This document shows, piece after piece, positions 8,321 to 17,765 of a stretch of DNA of 64,000 nt. The notes under the pieces are model-generated. The model worked only from the letters and a program-made list of their open reading frames with translations. It was not told where the DNA came from and searched no databases. The stretch comes from Azospirillum canadense (GTDB taxonomy: Bacteria; Pseudomonadota; Alphaproteobacteria; Azospirillales; Azospirillaceae), in contig NZ_JAOQNG010000010.1 of NCBI RefSeq assembly GCF_025961225.1, positions 1,106,501 through 1,170,500 of the forward strand, written 5' to 3'. How positions within the stretch are numbered: the stretch's first letter is position 1; each line of letters opens with the position of its first letter. The position numbers and the translations under genes are program-made.

Positions 8321-10150
8321 TCAGTTCGCCGCCTTCGACGCGTCCGCCGCGACCTTCGGCTTCGGCAGGTCGAGCTTCAGGTGCAATTCGCGCAGGCGCG
8401 CCTGGTCCACCGGGGCCGGAGCCTGCATCAGAAGGTCCTCGGCGCGCTGGTTCAGCGGGAAGGCGATGACCTCGCGGATGTTCGGCTCGTCGGCCAGCAG
8501 CATGACGATGCGGTCGATGCCCGGGGCCGAGCCGCCGTGCGGCGGGGCGCCCAGCTTGAAGGCGCTGAGCATGCCGCCGAAGCGGGCTTCCAGCTCCTCC
8601 GGCGGGTAGCCGGCGATCTCGAAAGCCTTGTACATCACCTCCGGCAGATGGTTCCGGATGGCGCCCGACGACAGCTCCACGCCGTTGCAGACGATGTCGT
8701 ACTGGTAGGCCTTTATGTCGAGCGGGTTCAACGTGTTCAGCGCCTCCAGGCCGCCCTGCGGCATGGAGAACGGGTTGTGGCTGAAGACGACCTTGTTGGT
8801 CTCCTCGTCCAGCTCGAACATCGGGAAGTCGACGATCCAGCAGAAGCGGAAGGCGTTCTTCTCGATCAGGTCCAGCTCCTCGCCGATCTTCGTGCGGGCG
8901 AAGCCGGCCAGCTTGGCCGCCGGGCCGGGCTGGTCGCAGACGAAGAAGACCGCGTCGCCGTCCTCAAGGCCCACCACCGTGCGCAGCTCCGCCTGGGCGG
9001 CCTCCGGCACGAACTTGGCGATCGGGCCCTTGCCGCCGGCCGCCTCGAACAGGATGTAGCCGAGGCCCGGCGCGCCCAGGCCGCGAGCCCAGTCGTTCAG
9101 CTTGTCGAAAAAGCTGCGCGGCTTGTCGGCGACCTTCGGCGCGCGGATGGCGCGCACCACGCCGCCTTTCTCGATGGTCTGCTTGAAGGCGCGGAACTCG
9201 ACGTCGTCGCGCTTGAAGACGTCGGTCACGTCGGTGATGACCAGCGGGTTGCGCAGGTCCGGCTTGTCGTTGCCGTACTTCAGCATCGACTCGGCAAACG
9301 TGATCCGGCGGAACGGCGCCTGGTCGATGACCGGCTTGCTCTCGCGGCGGAAGGCGCCGAACTCGTCGAAGATGCCGTGCAGCACCGGCTCGATGGCGGC
9401 GAAGACGTCCTCCTGCGTGACGTAGGACATCTCGAAGTCGAGCTGGTAGAACTCACCCGGCGAGCGGTCGGCGCGCGCGTCCTCGTCGCGGAAGCAGGGG
9501 GCGATCTGGAAGTAGCGGTCGAAGCCGGCGACCATCAGCAGCTGCTTGAACTGCTGCGGCGCCTGCGGCAGGGCGTAGAACTTGCCCGGATGGTTGCGGC
9601 TGGGCACCAGGTAGTCGCGCGCACCTTCCGGCGAGGAGGCGGTGAGGATCGGCGTCTGGAACTCGGTAAAGCCCTGCTCGATCATGCGGCGGCGCGCCGA
9701 GGCGATGACGCGGGAGCGCAGGACGATGTTCTCGTGGATGCGCTCGCGGCGCAGGTCGAGGAAGCGGTAGCGCAGGCGCACGTCCTCGCCGGTGTCGGCG
9801 TCCTGGTTGACCTGCAGCGGGATCTGCTCCGCCTCGCTCTGCACCGTCAATTCGCCGATCTGCACCTCGATGCGGCCGGTCGGCAGACGGTCGTTGATGG
9901 TCTCCGGCGTGCGCTTCACCACCTTGCCGGTCACCGTGATGACCGATTCCAGCTTCAGCCGCTCGGCCACCTGGAAGGCCGGGTTGGAGGTATCGACCAC
10001 GCACTGCGTCAGGCCGTAATGGTCGCGCAGATCGATGAACAGCAGCTGTCCATGGTCGCGCTTGCGGTTGATCCAGCCCGACAGACGGACGGTCTGGCCG
10101 GCGTTCTCTTCACGGAGCTGTCCGCAAGTGTGCGTGCGGTAGGGGTGCAT
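8321..10150 (-). CDS. aspS: Aspartyl-tRNA synthetase, probably non-discriminating (Asp/Asn)
   Basis: 609 residues, bacterial-type class IIb AspRS: N-terminal OB-fold anticodon-binding domain (about 1-110), class II catalytic core with FRDEDARADRSPGEFYQLDFEMS as motif 2, a GAD insertion domain, and GGSAPGIDRIVML as motif 3. In the anticodon-binding domain RKRDHGQ carries His33 at the position of His31 in Pseudomonas non-discriminating AspRS, where the discriminating E. coli enzyme has Leu. That suggests it also charges tRNA-Asn for GatCAB amidation. The start at 10150 (MHPYRTH) matches family length. Divergent from rnd. Confidence 0.96.
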   Translation of the reverse strand: MHPYRTHTCGQLREENAGQTVRLSGWINRKRDHGQLLFIDLRDHYGLTQCVVDTSNPAFQVAERLKLESVITVTGKVVKRTPETINDRLPTGRIEVQIGELTVQSEAEQIPLQVNQDADTGEDVRLRYRFLDLRRERIHENIVLRSRVIASARRRMIEQGFTEFQTPILTASSPEGARDYLVPSRNHPGKFYALPQAPQQFKQLLMVAGFDRYFQIAPCFRDEDARADRSPGEFYQLDFEMSYVTQEDVFAAIEPVLHGIFDEFGAFRRESKPVIDQAPFRRITFAESMLKYGNDKPDLRNPLVITDVTDVFKRDDVEFRAFKQTIEKGGVVRAIRAPKVADKPRSFFDKLNDWARGLGAPGLGYILFEAAGGKGPIAKFVPEAAQAELRTVVGLEDGDAVFFVCDQPGPAAKLAGFARTKIGEELDLIEKNAFRFCWIVDFPMFELDEETNKVVFSHNPFSMPQGGLEALNTLNPLDIKAYQYDIVCNGVELSSGAIRNHLPEVMYKAFEIAGYPPEELEARFGGMLSAFKLGAPPHGGSAPGIDRIVMLLADEPNIREVIAFPLNQRAEDLLMQAPAPVDQARLRELHLKLDLPKPKVAADASKAAN

Positions 10151-10327
10151 GGGTCGAAACACCTTGGAAAAGGTCGGAATCCTGCGCGTAACGGCGGCCC
10201 GACACACCACACCGAGAGCGGCCGATTGTCAACCCTGCATCCGTGCTTTCGTGCCCTCCTCCCCAACCGGGCGGACATGCCGAAGGGCGAGCTTTCGCGC
10301 GGCCCCGCGCTCGTGTATGAAGCGATC

Positions 10328-11494
10328 ATGACACTGATCACCACGACCGCAGACTTGGACGCCTTCTGCCGCTCGCTGGCGGGGGCCGAGTACATCACCG
10401 TCGACACCGAATTCCTGCGCGAGAAGACCTACTGGCCGCAGCTCTGCCTCGTGCAGGTCGGCGGCCCGAGCGGCGCCGTCGCCATCGATCCCCTGGCGGA
10501 GGGAATCGACCTGGCCCCGCTGTTCGCCGTGATGATGGATTCCTCGATCCTGAAGGTCTTCCACGCCGCCCGCCAGGACGTCGAGATTTTCTGGCACCTG
10601 ACCGGCCAGATCCCGCACCCGCTGTTCGACACGCAGGTTGCCGCCATGGTCTGCGGCTTCGGCGAGAGCGTGGGGTACGAGACGCTGGTCACCAAGCTGG
10701 CCGGCGCCCGCATCGACAAGTCCAGCCGCTTCACCGACTGGTCGCAGCGCCCCTTGACGGAGCGCCAGCTGACCTACGCGCTGTCCGACGTCATCCACCT
10801 GCGCCCGGCCTACGAGAAGTTGAAGCGCCGCCTCGTCCGCACCGGCCGCGCCCATTGGCTGGAAGAGGAGATGGCCGTCCTGACCGACCCGGCGACCTAT
10901 CAGGTCGATCCGGAGACGTCGTGGCTGCGGCTGAAGGTGCGCACCAACAAGCCCCGCTTCATGGCCATCCTCAAGGAACTGGCTGCCTGGCGGGAGCGCG
11001 AGGCGCAGCGGCGCGACCAGCCGCGGTCGCGCGTCCTGCGCGACGAAGCGCTGCTGGAGATCGCGGCGCACGCGCCGACCACCGTCGACGACCTCGCCCG
11101 CACGCGCGGCATGGGCCGCGGCTTCGCCGAGGGGCGCCAGGGCGCCGACGTGCTGGCCTGCGTGCAGCGGGGGCTGGACCTGCCCGACTCCGAGCTGCCG
11201 CGCATCGAGCCGCGGGAGGAGCCGCCGCCGGGTCTTCAACCGATCGTTGAGTTGCTGCGCGTGCTTCTGAAGATGAAGTGCGAAGAAAACAATGTTGCCT
11301 CGAAGCTGGTGGCGTCGGCCGCCGACCTGGAGGCGATCGCCGCCGCCGACGACGCGCAGGTGCCCGCCATGCATGGCTGGCGGCGCGAATTGTTCGGCGA
11401 GGACGCATTGGCGCTGAAGCATGGCCGCGTGGGCCTCGCGGTGCTCGACCGGCGCGTGCGCATCGTGCCGACCGGGGTGGAAAACGACGCGTGA
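10328..11494 (+). CDS. rnd: Ribonuclease D
   Basis: 388 residues. The 3'-5' exonuclease DEDDy motifs are visible: VDTEFLREKTYWP (Exo I), FHAARQDVEIF (Exo II) and the Tyr/Asp of YALSDVIHL (Exo III). Residues after about 210 form the HRDC helices. RNase D trims the 3' ends of tRNA precursors and other stable RNAs in the cytoplasm. The ATG at 10328 starts exactly at the conserved N-terminus (MTLITTTADLDAF); the frame is open far upstream but only as an antisense shadow of aspS. A GC hairpin (11497-11516) follows the stop. Confidence 0.94.
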   Translation: MTLITTTADLDAFCRSLAGAEYITVDTEFLREKTYWPQLCLVQVGGPSGAVAIDPLAEGIDLAPLFAVMMDSSILKVFHAARQDVEIFWHLTGQIPHPLFDTQVAAMVCGFGESVGYETLVTKLAGARIDKSSRFTDWSQRPLTERQLTYALSDVIHLRPAYEKLKRRLVRTGRAHWLEEEMAVLTDPATYQVDPETSWLRLKVRTNKPRFMAILKELAAWREREAQRRDQPRSRVLRDEALLEIAAHAPTTVDDLARTRGMGRGFAEGRQGADVLACVQRGLDLPDSELPRIEPREEPPPGLQPIVELLRVLLKMKCEENNVASKLVASAADLEAIAAADDAQVPAMHGWRRELFGEDALALKHGRVGLAVLDRRVRIVPTGVENDA

Positions 11495-11496
11495 CG

Positions 11497-11516
11497 GCGG
11501 GGCCGGATGGCCCCGC
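11497..11516 (+). terminator. GC-rich hairpin after rnd
   Basis: GCGGGGCC and GGCCCCGC pair perfectly around a GGAT loop, immediately after the rnd stop codon. There is no T-tract, so it may be a weak terminator or an mRNA 3'-end stabiliser. Confidence 0.45.
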
Positions 11517-11735
11517 ACACCGCTTTCGCCTTGACAGAATTCAGCTTGTCCAAGGAAAATTTGAAACATTTTTCCCCAATTAACCACGCTTTAAGGCATT
11601 CTTAAAAAAGGATAGGGCTAATATCTCTTAGGCACCGTATCCAGGCCGTGTAACCGGCGGATCCGGTTCGCGGGGACACTGCCCGGCTTTAGGGTGCGCG
11701 CACAACTTTTTGTGCCGGCTTGGGGGAATTCGCGT

Positions 11736-13025
11736 ATGAGCAGGTTCGGCGGCAGACCACCCATGGGGCGCGACCGCGTCCGCCTCTCCACGACGGAGAA
11801 GCAAGCCGCCGTTGCCGCCGCCAAGGACCAGAAGCCCGAGTTCGACAACGACAAGCTGCTGAACCTTCTGCGCTCCGCGAAATCCGAACTGCAGGGCATG
11901 CGGCTGATCCACATGCACCTGTCGCTGCTGAAGGACAAGGACCCGTCGAGCCAGATGATCGTCCGCACGATCATCCAGGAACTGGCCAACAAGGCCTCCT
12001 ACCTCCAGTCCTTCAACATCTCCAACGGCGACGTCATCATCCTCTACAAGGGCCTGAAGCTGACCGGCGTCACCGACGTCTGCCAGAAGGTCGAGCAGAT
12101 TTTCCTGTCCAAGACCACCCTGACCGGGCCCAACCCCTACAAGGAATATTCGCTCTACTCGATCATGGAACTGGCGTTGAACTTCATCAACGTCATCCGC
12201 TTCATCGAGGAGCTTCAGGCGACCGAAACGGGCAACCACGCCACCGAGACGAAGCCGCCGATCACGCTGGAGGAAATGGCGAAGCTCGAACGCGCCATGC
12301 AGATGTTCGACCTCTCGCCCTTCCTGTTCAACCAGGCCATCGCCAACATCGGCCGCAGCGCCGACGAGGAGATGGCCTATTTCGAGCTGTACATCTCGAT
12401 CAAGCTGCTCCAGGAGCGGCTCTGCCCGGACTACGACATCACCGCCAACAAATGGCTGTTCAACTACTTCACGGCCAACCTCGACCAGTCGGTGCTGCGC
12501 GCGCTGAACCACGGGCTCAGCTTCATGCGCGGCCGGCGCATCGGCATCAACATCAACCTGTCGACGGTGATTTCCACCGGCTTCGTGAAGTTCGACGAAC
12601 GCCTGCCGATCGACTTCCGCGGCCATGTCGTTCTTGAGATCTCCAAGGGCGACCTGATCGAGAACCTGACGCTGTTCAACGAGGTGGTGGAGTTCGCCCA
12701 GGACCGCCAGTACCAGATCGCGGTCGATGGCCTGAATCCCTTCTGGGTCACCAACTTCGATCTGGAATACCTGAACGTCGACTACGCGAAGATCTTCTGG
12801 TCCAGCGACATGCTGGAAATGGACCCGACCTTCGAGAAGTACTTCATGGACCGGATCAACGAGCAGGACCGCTGCAAGTTCATCCTGGCCCGCTGCGACA
12901 GCGTGTCGAGCCTCGTCTACGCCCAGAAGGTCGGCATCAACATGGTCCAGGGCCGCGCCGTGGACAACATCCTGCGCAAGGGCGTCAGCGTCCGCGAAGC
13001 CATCTCCCACGCCAAGGTCGCCTGA
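11736..13025 (+). CDS. Degenerate EAL-domain protein, catalytically inactive
   Basis: 429 residues, start ATG with GGGGGA upstream. The N-terminal half (about 1-235) is charged, helical and not recognised. The C-terminal half follows the strand order of EAL domains: GININLSTVIS, VVLEISKGDLIENL, QIAVDGLNPFW in place of the DDFG segment, LNVDYAKIFW, and VGINMVQGRAV in place of GVxxxQGY. The EAL signature, the metal-binding Asp pair and the late QG-proximal Glu are not recognisable, so phosphodiesterase activity is unlikely. A c-di-GMP-binding or protein-protein scaffold role is inference. It stands alone between rnd and an intergenic repeat region. Confidence 0.7.
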   Translation: MSRFGGRPPMGRDRVRLSTTEKQAAVAAAKDQKPEFDNDKLLNLLRSAKSELQGMRLIHMHLSLLKDKDPSSQMIVRTIIQELANKASYLQSFNISNGDVIILYKGLKLTGVTDVCQKVEQIFLSKTTLTGPNPYKEYSLYSIMELALNFINVIRFIEELQATETGNHATETKPPITLEEMAKLERAMQMFDLSPFLFNQAIANIGRSADEEMAYFELYISIKLLQERLCPDYDITANKWLFNYFTANLDQSVLRALNHGLSFMRGRRIGININLSTVISTGFVKFDERLPIDFRGHVVLEISKGDLIENLTLFNEVVEFAQDRQYQIAVDGLNPFWVTNFDLEYLNVDYAKIFWSSDMLEMDPTFEKYFMDRINEQDRCKFILARCDSVSSLVYAQKVGINMVQGRAVDNILRKGVSVREAISHAKVA

Positions 13026-13358
13026 CCAAAGCCCCTCGCCCCTTGGGGGCTACGGCATGCACACATTTCTCATGAGCGGTAAGCGCCTGAAATTCCGGGG
13101 AAAAGCCCCTCTCCCTTGAGGGGGAGGGGTTGGGGTGAGGGTGGCGCCAGCCTCTGGCTGGCCGGAAACAATCATACGTCACCGAAGGCGAACCTTATTT
13201 CCGGGCTGCCGCCCGTAACGCCCCCTCACCCCAACCCCTCTCTCCCAAGGAGAGAGGGGCTTTTATTGTGCTATCAAAGACTTAGCACAAAGCTACATGC
13301 GTGAATGCCCTAACGCCTTCGCGGGGATGACGGGTGTGTTCGACCACGACAAGGCCCC
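13026..13358. other. 333-bp intergenic region with paired inverted repeats
   Basis: This lies between the convergent degenerate-EAL gene and ppx. It contains the inverted repeat pair described at 13102-13264 and, at 13314-13333, a half copy (GCCTTCGCGGGGATGACGG) of the palindrome found intact at 27171-27198. No credible gene is seen. Confidence 0.7.
13102..13264. repeat. Inverted pair of CCCCTCTCCC-type repeats
   Basis: The left arm (13102-13142) contains AAAAGCCCCTCTCCCTTGAG and continues through GGGGAGGGGTTGGGGTGAGG. The right arm (13221-13264) is its near-exact reverse complement, ending GAGAGAGGGGCTTTT. The 78 bases between are not repeated. Each arm also forms its own small hairpin. The outer A and T tracts would give bidirectional termination for the two convergent genes. 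Confidence 0.8.
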
Positions 13359-14873
13359 TTACGCCGCCTGCGGCCGTGCTGGCGGGGCGGCGATCTCGCC
13401 CTTGCGGTTCAGCGCCTTGGCCAGCGCGTCCAGGCGCCGCTGCACGGCCTCCCCGGCGGGAACGCTGTTGTCGTCCGGCAGGGTCAGCGTCAGCCGTTCG
13501 CCCGCCACCTTCAGGGTCGTGCGCTGCAACAGCGCCGTCGCTCCCCCGGTCAGCGTGTGCGCCAGCCGCAGCGCCAAGCCCAGCACCGTCGCCTTCAGCG
13601 CCTGCGCCTCGCTCAGCAGCGCGCGCGGGCCGACCGTGGCCGGCCCGTCGATGGTGCCGGCGTAGCGGGCGTAGACGGCCAGTGCCAGGAACGCCCGCTC
13701 GTCGTGGTCCACGCCGGGGAAGGGATAGCGCAAAATGCGCAGGCAGGCGTGTTCGGCGCGGTAGTCCGGGTGTTCCCCCCAGCACACGTCGCTCAGCACG
13801 CAGGCTACCTGCCGCAGCCGGTGCGCCGCGTCGTCTTCGCCGGCGAACAGGCCGCCGGTCCAGGACATCAGCAGGGCCGGGTCGCCCAGCCGGCCGAAGC
13901 GCTGAGCCCAGTCGTTGGCCGCCGCGATCAGCGGGTCTTGGCGTTGCACCTCCGGCCGCAGCAGCGAGAACAGGTGCCCCTCGCGCAGGCCGAAGGCCGA
14001 GAACACCACCACCGAGGGCTGGGCCGCCCGCAGCAGGCGTTCGAACACCAGGGCGGCGTAGGGCAGCGTGTCGACCCGGCGGCGGGAGCCCGACATCTTC
14101 TCCAGCGACGACCGGCTCTGCTTGGCGATCAGCCCGGCGAAGTCGCGGGCTTCGGCGCAGGGCACGGCGTAGTGGTGGATAATGTGCAGCGGGTGCTTGA
14201 CCTGCTCCATGTGCAGCTTGGCGAGCGCGCGCCAGCCGCCGCCCACGGGATAGAACGGCTTTCCCTTCACGCGCGGCAGCCAGTCCAGCTTTTCCAGATG
14301 CTGGTCGATGACCCGGTTCAGCCCGTTCTGTTTGCCGCTGGCCGATTCCATCAGCCGCAGGGGTCCGAGCGGCATGGTCACATGCTCGCCGATCACGCCG
14401 CGGTCAAGCCGCACCAGCTCCAGGCTGCCGCCGCCCAGGTCGCCGACCAGCCCGTCGGCGGCGGGCGTGCCGGACAGCACGCCGAGCGCGGACAGCCGCG
14501 CCTCCTCCTCGCCGCTGATGACGCGGACCTCCAGCCCCGTGCGCGCCTTCACGGCGTCGACGAAGGCCTCCCCGTCGCTGGCGTCGCGCACGGCGGCGGT
14601 GGCGATGATGTCCAGCCGGCCGACGCGCATGCCAGCGGCCAGCACGCTGAACCGCTCCAGCGCGTCCAACGCCTGGGCCACGCCGTCGGGGTTGAGCCGC
14701 CCGGACTTCTCCACTCCGCGCCCCAGCCCGCACAGGACCTTTTCGTTGAAGACCGGCATCGGCGACCGCTTCAGCGCGTCATAGACAACGAGCCGGATGG
14801 AGTTGGACCCGATGTCGATCACCGCGATACGCTCGCCGTTTTCGAGAGCGCCGCTTTCCTGGGCAGACGTCAT
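13359..14873 (-). CDS. ppx: Exopolyphosphatase / Ppx-GppA family phosphatase
   Basis: 504 residues. The actin-like ATPase fold is visible at the N-terminus: IAVIDIGSNSIRLVVYDA (phosphate 1), VISGEEEARLSALGVLSG and VGDLGGGSLELVRL (phosphate 2). The C-terminal half (about 310-500) is the helical HD-like extension of long Ppx proteins. The enzyme removes terminal phosphates from inorganic polyphosphate or converts pppGpp to ppGpp; family members can do both. It starts 21 bp after the ppk stop on the same strand, so the two form an operon for polyphosphate turnover. Confidence 0.93.
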   Translation of the reverse strand: MTSAQESGALENGERIAVIDIGSNSIRLVVYDALKRSPMPVFNEKVLCGLGRGVEKSGRLNPDGVAQALDALERFSVLAAGMRVGRLDIIATAAVRDASDGEAFVDAVKARTGLEVRVISGEEEARLSALGVLSGTPAADGLVGDLGGGSLELVRLDRGVIGEHVTMPLGPLRLMESASGKQNGLNRVIDQHLEKLDWLPRVKGKPFYPVGGGWRALAKLHMEQVKHPLHIIHHYAVPCAEARDFAGLIAKQSRSSLEKMSGSRRRVDTLPYAALVFERLLRAAQPSVVVFSAFGLREGHLFSLLRPEVQRQDPLIAAANDWAQRFGRLGDPALLMSWTGGLFAGEDDAAHRLRQVACVLSDVCWGEHPDYRAEHACLRILRYPFPGVDHDERAFLALAVYARYAGTIDGPATVGPRALLSEAQALKATVLGLALRLAHTLTGGATALLQRTTLKVAGERLTLTLPDDNSVPAGEAVQRRLDALAKALNRKGEIAAPPARPQAA

Positions 14874-14894
14874 GGGAACCCGTCACTCCTTGCT

Positions 14895-17042
14895 TCAGGA
14901 CACCGTACGGAGTTTCAACCGCGGCGGCGTCCGTTTGCTGCTCAGCGCGCTGCCCCGGCCCGACAGGCTGGGGTTGGTCATGAAGTAGTTGTGCGCGCTG
15001 AAGCCGTCCGGCCCCGCCTCCACCCGGTGATAAACCCCGTCGGGGCCGAGCGTCCAGCTGTTCGCCTCGTCCTTCAGGTTGGCGACCATGATCTGGTCCA
15101 GCACCTGTTCGTGCACGGTCGGGTTCTCGATGGGCACCAGCGTCTCGATGCGGCGGTCCAGGTTGCGCGGCATCCAGTCGGCCGAGGAGATGTACAGCTT
15201 GGCCTGCGGGCTCGGCAACGCATGGCCGTTGCCGAATCCGATGACGCGCCCGTGCTCCAGGAAGCGGCCGACGATGCTGCGCACGCGGATGTTCTCCGAC
15301 AGGCCCTTCACGCCCGGCCGCAGGCAGCAGATGCCGCGGATGACCATGTCGATCTGCACGCCCTTCTGCGAGGCCTTGTACAGCTTGTCGATGATCTCCG
15401 AATCGACCAGCGAGTTCAGCTTCACCCAGATGTGCGCCGGCTTCCCGGCGGCGGCGTGGGCGATCTCCGCGTCGATCAGCTCGCCCAGCCGCTGGCGCAG
15501 CGTGATCGGCGCGATGGCGATCTTCTCCAGCACCTTCGGCGTGGCGTAACCGGTCATGAAGTTGAACATCACCGCCGCGTCGTGGCACAGCGCCGGGTCG
15601 CAGGTGAAGAAGGACAGGTCGGTGTAGATCTTTGCCGTGATCGGGTGGTAGTTGCCGGTCCCGAAATGCACGTAGCTGCGCAACGCCTTGTTCTCGCGCC
15701 GCACCACCAGCGACACCTTGGCGTGCGTCTTCAGGTCCACGAAGCCGTAGACCACCTGCGCGCCGGCGCGCTCCAGGTCGCGGGCCCAGCGGATGTTGGC
15801 CTCCTCGTCGAAGCGGGCCTTCAGCTCGACCAGGGCGGTGACCGACTTGCCGGCCTCCGCCGCCTCGATCAGCGCCGCGACGATGGGGCTGTCCTTGCTG
15901 GTGCGGTAGAGCGTCTGCTTGATGGCGACTACCTGCGGGTCGCGGGCGGCCTGCCGGATGAACTGCACCACCACGTCGAAGGACTCGTAGGGGTGATGGA
16001 CGACGATGTCCTTGTCGCGGATCGCCGCGAAGCAGTCGCCGCCGAAGTCGCGGATGCGTTCCGGGAAGCGCGCGTTGAAGGGCCGGAAGACCAGATCCGG
16101 CCGCTCGTCCACGATCAGGTGCTTGGTGTCGGTCAGGCCGATCAGCCCGTCCAGGATGAACACGTCGTCGTTCGACACGTTCAGCTCGTGGCGCAGGAAC
16201 TCGCGCAGGTCGGCGGCCATGCCCGCGTCGGTGGCGAGGCGAATGACGCTGCCGCGGCGGCGGCGCTTCAGCGCGCTTTCGAAGGTGCGGACCAGGTCTT
16301 CCGCCTCTTCCTCGATTTCGATCTCGCTGTCGCGCAGCACGCGGAAAACGCCGTGCGCCTTCACCTGGAACGGGGGGAACAGGCGGTCGATGAACAGCAT
16401 CACCACCTTTTCCAGCTGGATGAAGCGGATGTCCGACCCCGGCAGGCGGATGAAGCGGTCGAGCTGGGTCGGCAGCGGCACCAGCGCGTCCAGGTGCCGC
16501 CCCTTGGCCGAATCGTGCAGCTGCAACGCCAGCGAGAAGCCCAGGTTCGGCAGAAACGGGAAGGGGTGCGCCGGGTCCACCGCGATGGGGGTCAGGATGG
16601 GGAAGATGTCGTCCAGGAACTTCGCTTCCAGCCAGTCCTTCTCGCCGTCGGTCAGCTCGTCGGCGTCGACCACGGTGATCCCGGCGTCGCGCAGATCCGT
16701 CTTCAGGCTCCGCCACATGGCCTGCTGGGCGTTCATCAGCTCGATGATGCGCTGGTTGGTCGCGGCCAGCTGCTGGGCGGGGGTCAGGTTCTCCGGGCTC
16801 GGCGCCTTCACGCCGGCGGCCACCTGCCCCTTCAGGCCGGCGACACGGACCATGTAGAATTCGTCCAGGTTGCTGGCGGAGATCGACAGGAACCGCAAAC
16901 GCTCCAGCAGCGGGTGGTTGGGGTTCGACGCCTCCTCCAGGACCCGCTGGTTGAAAGCCAGCCACGACAGCTCGCGGTTGATGAAGCGTTCCGGCGCGTT
17001 CGCTTCGATGCAATACGCTTCCAGGTCCTGAAGGTTCGTCAC
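14895..17042 (-). CDS. ppk1: Polyphosphate kinase 1
   Basis: 715 residues, full length for PPK1. The N-terminal domain begins FINRELSWLAFNQRVLEEA, followed by the head domain (SNLDEFYMVRVAGLKG) and two PLD-like catalytic domains. The two active-site histidines are His440 in DLKTHAK and His459 in YVHFGTGNYH, spaced 19 residues apart as His435/His454 in E. coli; the first is the phosphorylated one. It polymerises the ATP gamma-phosphate into polyphosphate at the inner membrane. It is first gene of the ppk-ppx operon and divergent from the SixA-like gene. Confidence 0.96.
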   Translation of the reverse strand: MTNLQDLEAYCIEANAPERFINRELSWLAFNQRVLEEASNPNHPLLERLRFLSISASNLDEFYMVRVAGLKGQVAAGVKAPSPENLTPAQQLAATNQRIIELMNAQQAMWRSLKTDLRDAGITVVDADELTDGEKDWLEAKFLDDIFPILTPIAVDPAHPFPFLPNLGFSLALQLHDSAKGRHLDALVPLPTQLDRFIRLPGSDIRFIQLEKVVMLFIDRLFPPFQVKAHGVFRVLRDSEIEIEEEAEDLVRTFESALKRRRRGSVIRLATDAGMAADLREFLRHELNVSNDDVFILDGLIGLTDTKHLIVDERPDLVFRPFNARFPERIRDFGGDCFAAIRDKDIVVHHPYESFDVVVQFIRQAARDPQVVAIKQTLYRTSKDSPIVAALIEAAEAGKSVTALVELKARFDEEANIRWARDLERAGAQVVYGFVDLKTHAKVSLVVRRENKALRSYVHFGTGNYHPITAKIYTDLSFFTCDPALCHDAAVMFNFMTGYATPKVLEKIAIAPITLRQRLGELIDAEIAHAAAGKPAHIWVKLNSLVDSEIIDKLYKASQKGVQIDMVIRGICCLRPGVKGLSENIRVRSIVGRFLEHGRVIGFGNGHALPSPQAKLYISSADWMPRNLDRRIETLVPIENPTVHEQVLDQIMVANLKDEANSWTLGPDGVYHRVEAGPDGFSAHNYFMTNPSLSGRGSALSSKRTPPRLKLRTVS

Positions 17043-17219
17043 AGCAGCCTCGGGCTTTCGCGTGGATCACAGCGCCGGTAGAGTCCGGCGGGTACGGTCG
17101 GGGCGGGCAGTCTACCCCATGTCGGTTACGGTTTCGGGTCAGTCAACGCCATTCAACGATAGACCCGCGCGTAAAACAGGTTCAAGAGCGGCCGATCACG
17201 CCGGGAGGGGCAATCCACC

Positions 17220-17738
17220 ATGAAAACCCTATACCTTTTGCGCCACGGCAAGTCCGCGTGGGATGATCCGGATCTCGACGACCACGACCGCCCCCTGGCG
17301 CCGCGCGGGCAGAAGGCCAGCCGGCGCGTCGGCGCCTACCTGAAGGAGCGCAAGGCGCACTTCGACCTCGCCCTGTGCTCCACGGCCGCGCGGGCGGAGG
17401 ACACGCTGCGCCGGGTCCTCGCCGCCATGGACCTCCCCAACCTGCCCGTGGAGTACGAGCGCGGCCTGTACCTTTGCGGTGCGCGGGTCCTGCTGGAGCG
17501 GCTGCGCGATGCGCCGGAATCGGCGGCGTCGCTGATGCTGGTCGCCCACAACCCCGACCTCCACGACCTCGCGCGGGAGCTGACCGGTTCCGGCGACGAC
17601 GGGCACCGCCGGGCGCTGGAGGAGAAATTCCCGACCGGAGCCTGCGCGGTCCTGCTGTTCGAAACCGTCCATTGGCGCGACCTCGACCTCGGCGCCGGGC
17701 GGCTCGCCGATTTCATCCTGCCGCGCAAACTCTCTTAA
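17220..17738 (+). CDS. SixA-like histidine phosphatase
   Basis: 172 residues of the histidine phosphatase superfamily. The catalytic motif is LYLLRHGKSAW at residue 4, with second-site residues in DRPLAPRG and LMLVAHNPDLHDLA. The short length without insertions fits the SixA group, whose E. coli member dephosphorylates a phosphohistidine on the nitrogen PTS protein. The target here is unknown. A GGAGGGG ribosome-binding site precedes the ATG. It is followed by the CYTH-CHAD gene, with a tandem-repeat spacer between, and both face the ppk-ppx operon. Confidence 0.9.
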   Translation: MKTLYLLRHGKSAWDDPDLDDHDRPLAPRGQKASRRVGAYLKERKAHFDLALCSTAARAEDTLRRVLAAMDLPNLPVEYERGLYLCGARVLLERLRDAPESAASLMLVAHNPDLHDLARELTGSGDDGHRRALEEKFPTGACAVLLFETVHWRDLDLGAGRLADFILPRKLS

Positions 17739-17765
17739 CGCCCTTCTCCGGTTGGAGTATTTCAG

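Noticed and set aside
8270..11494. A 1074-codon open frame on the plus strand spanning aspS and rnd
   Set aside because: Only the last 388 codons (rnd) show family motifs. The rest is an antisense shadow of aspS made open by high GC content.
13557..17081. An 1174-codon plus-strand frame over ppx-ppk
   Set aside because: It has His/Gln/Val/Arg-rich composition typical of antisense frames. The minus strand carries clear Ppx and PPK1 motifs.
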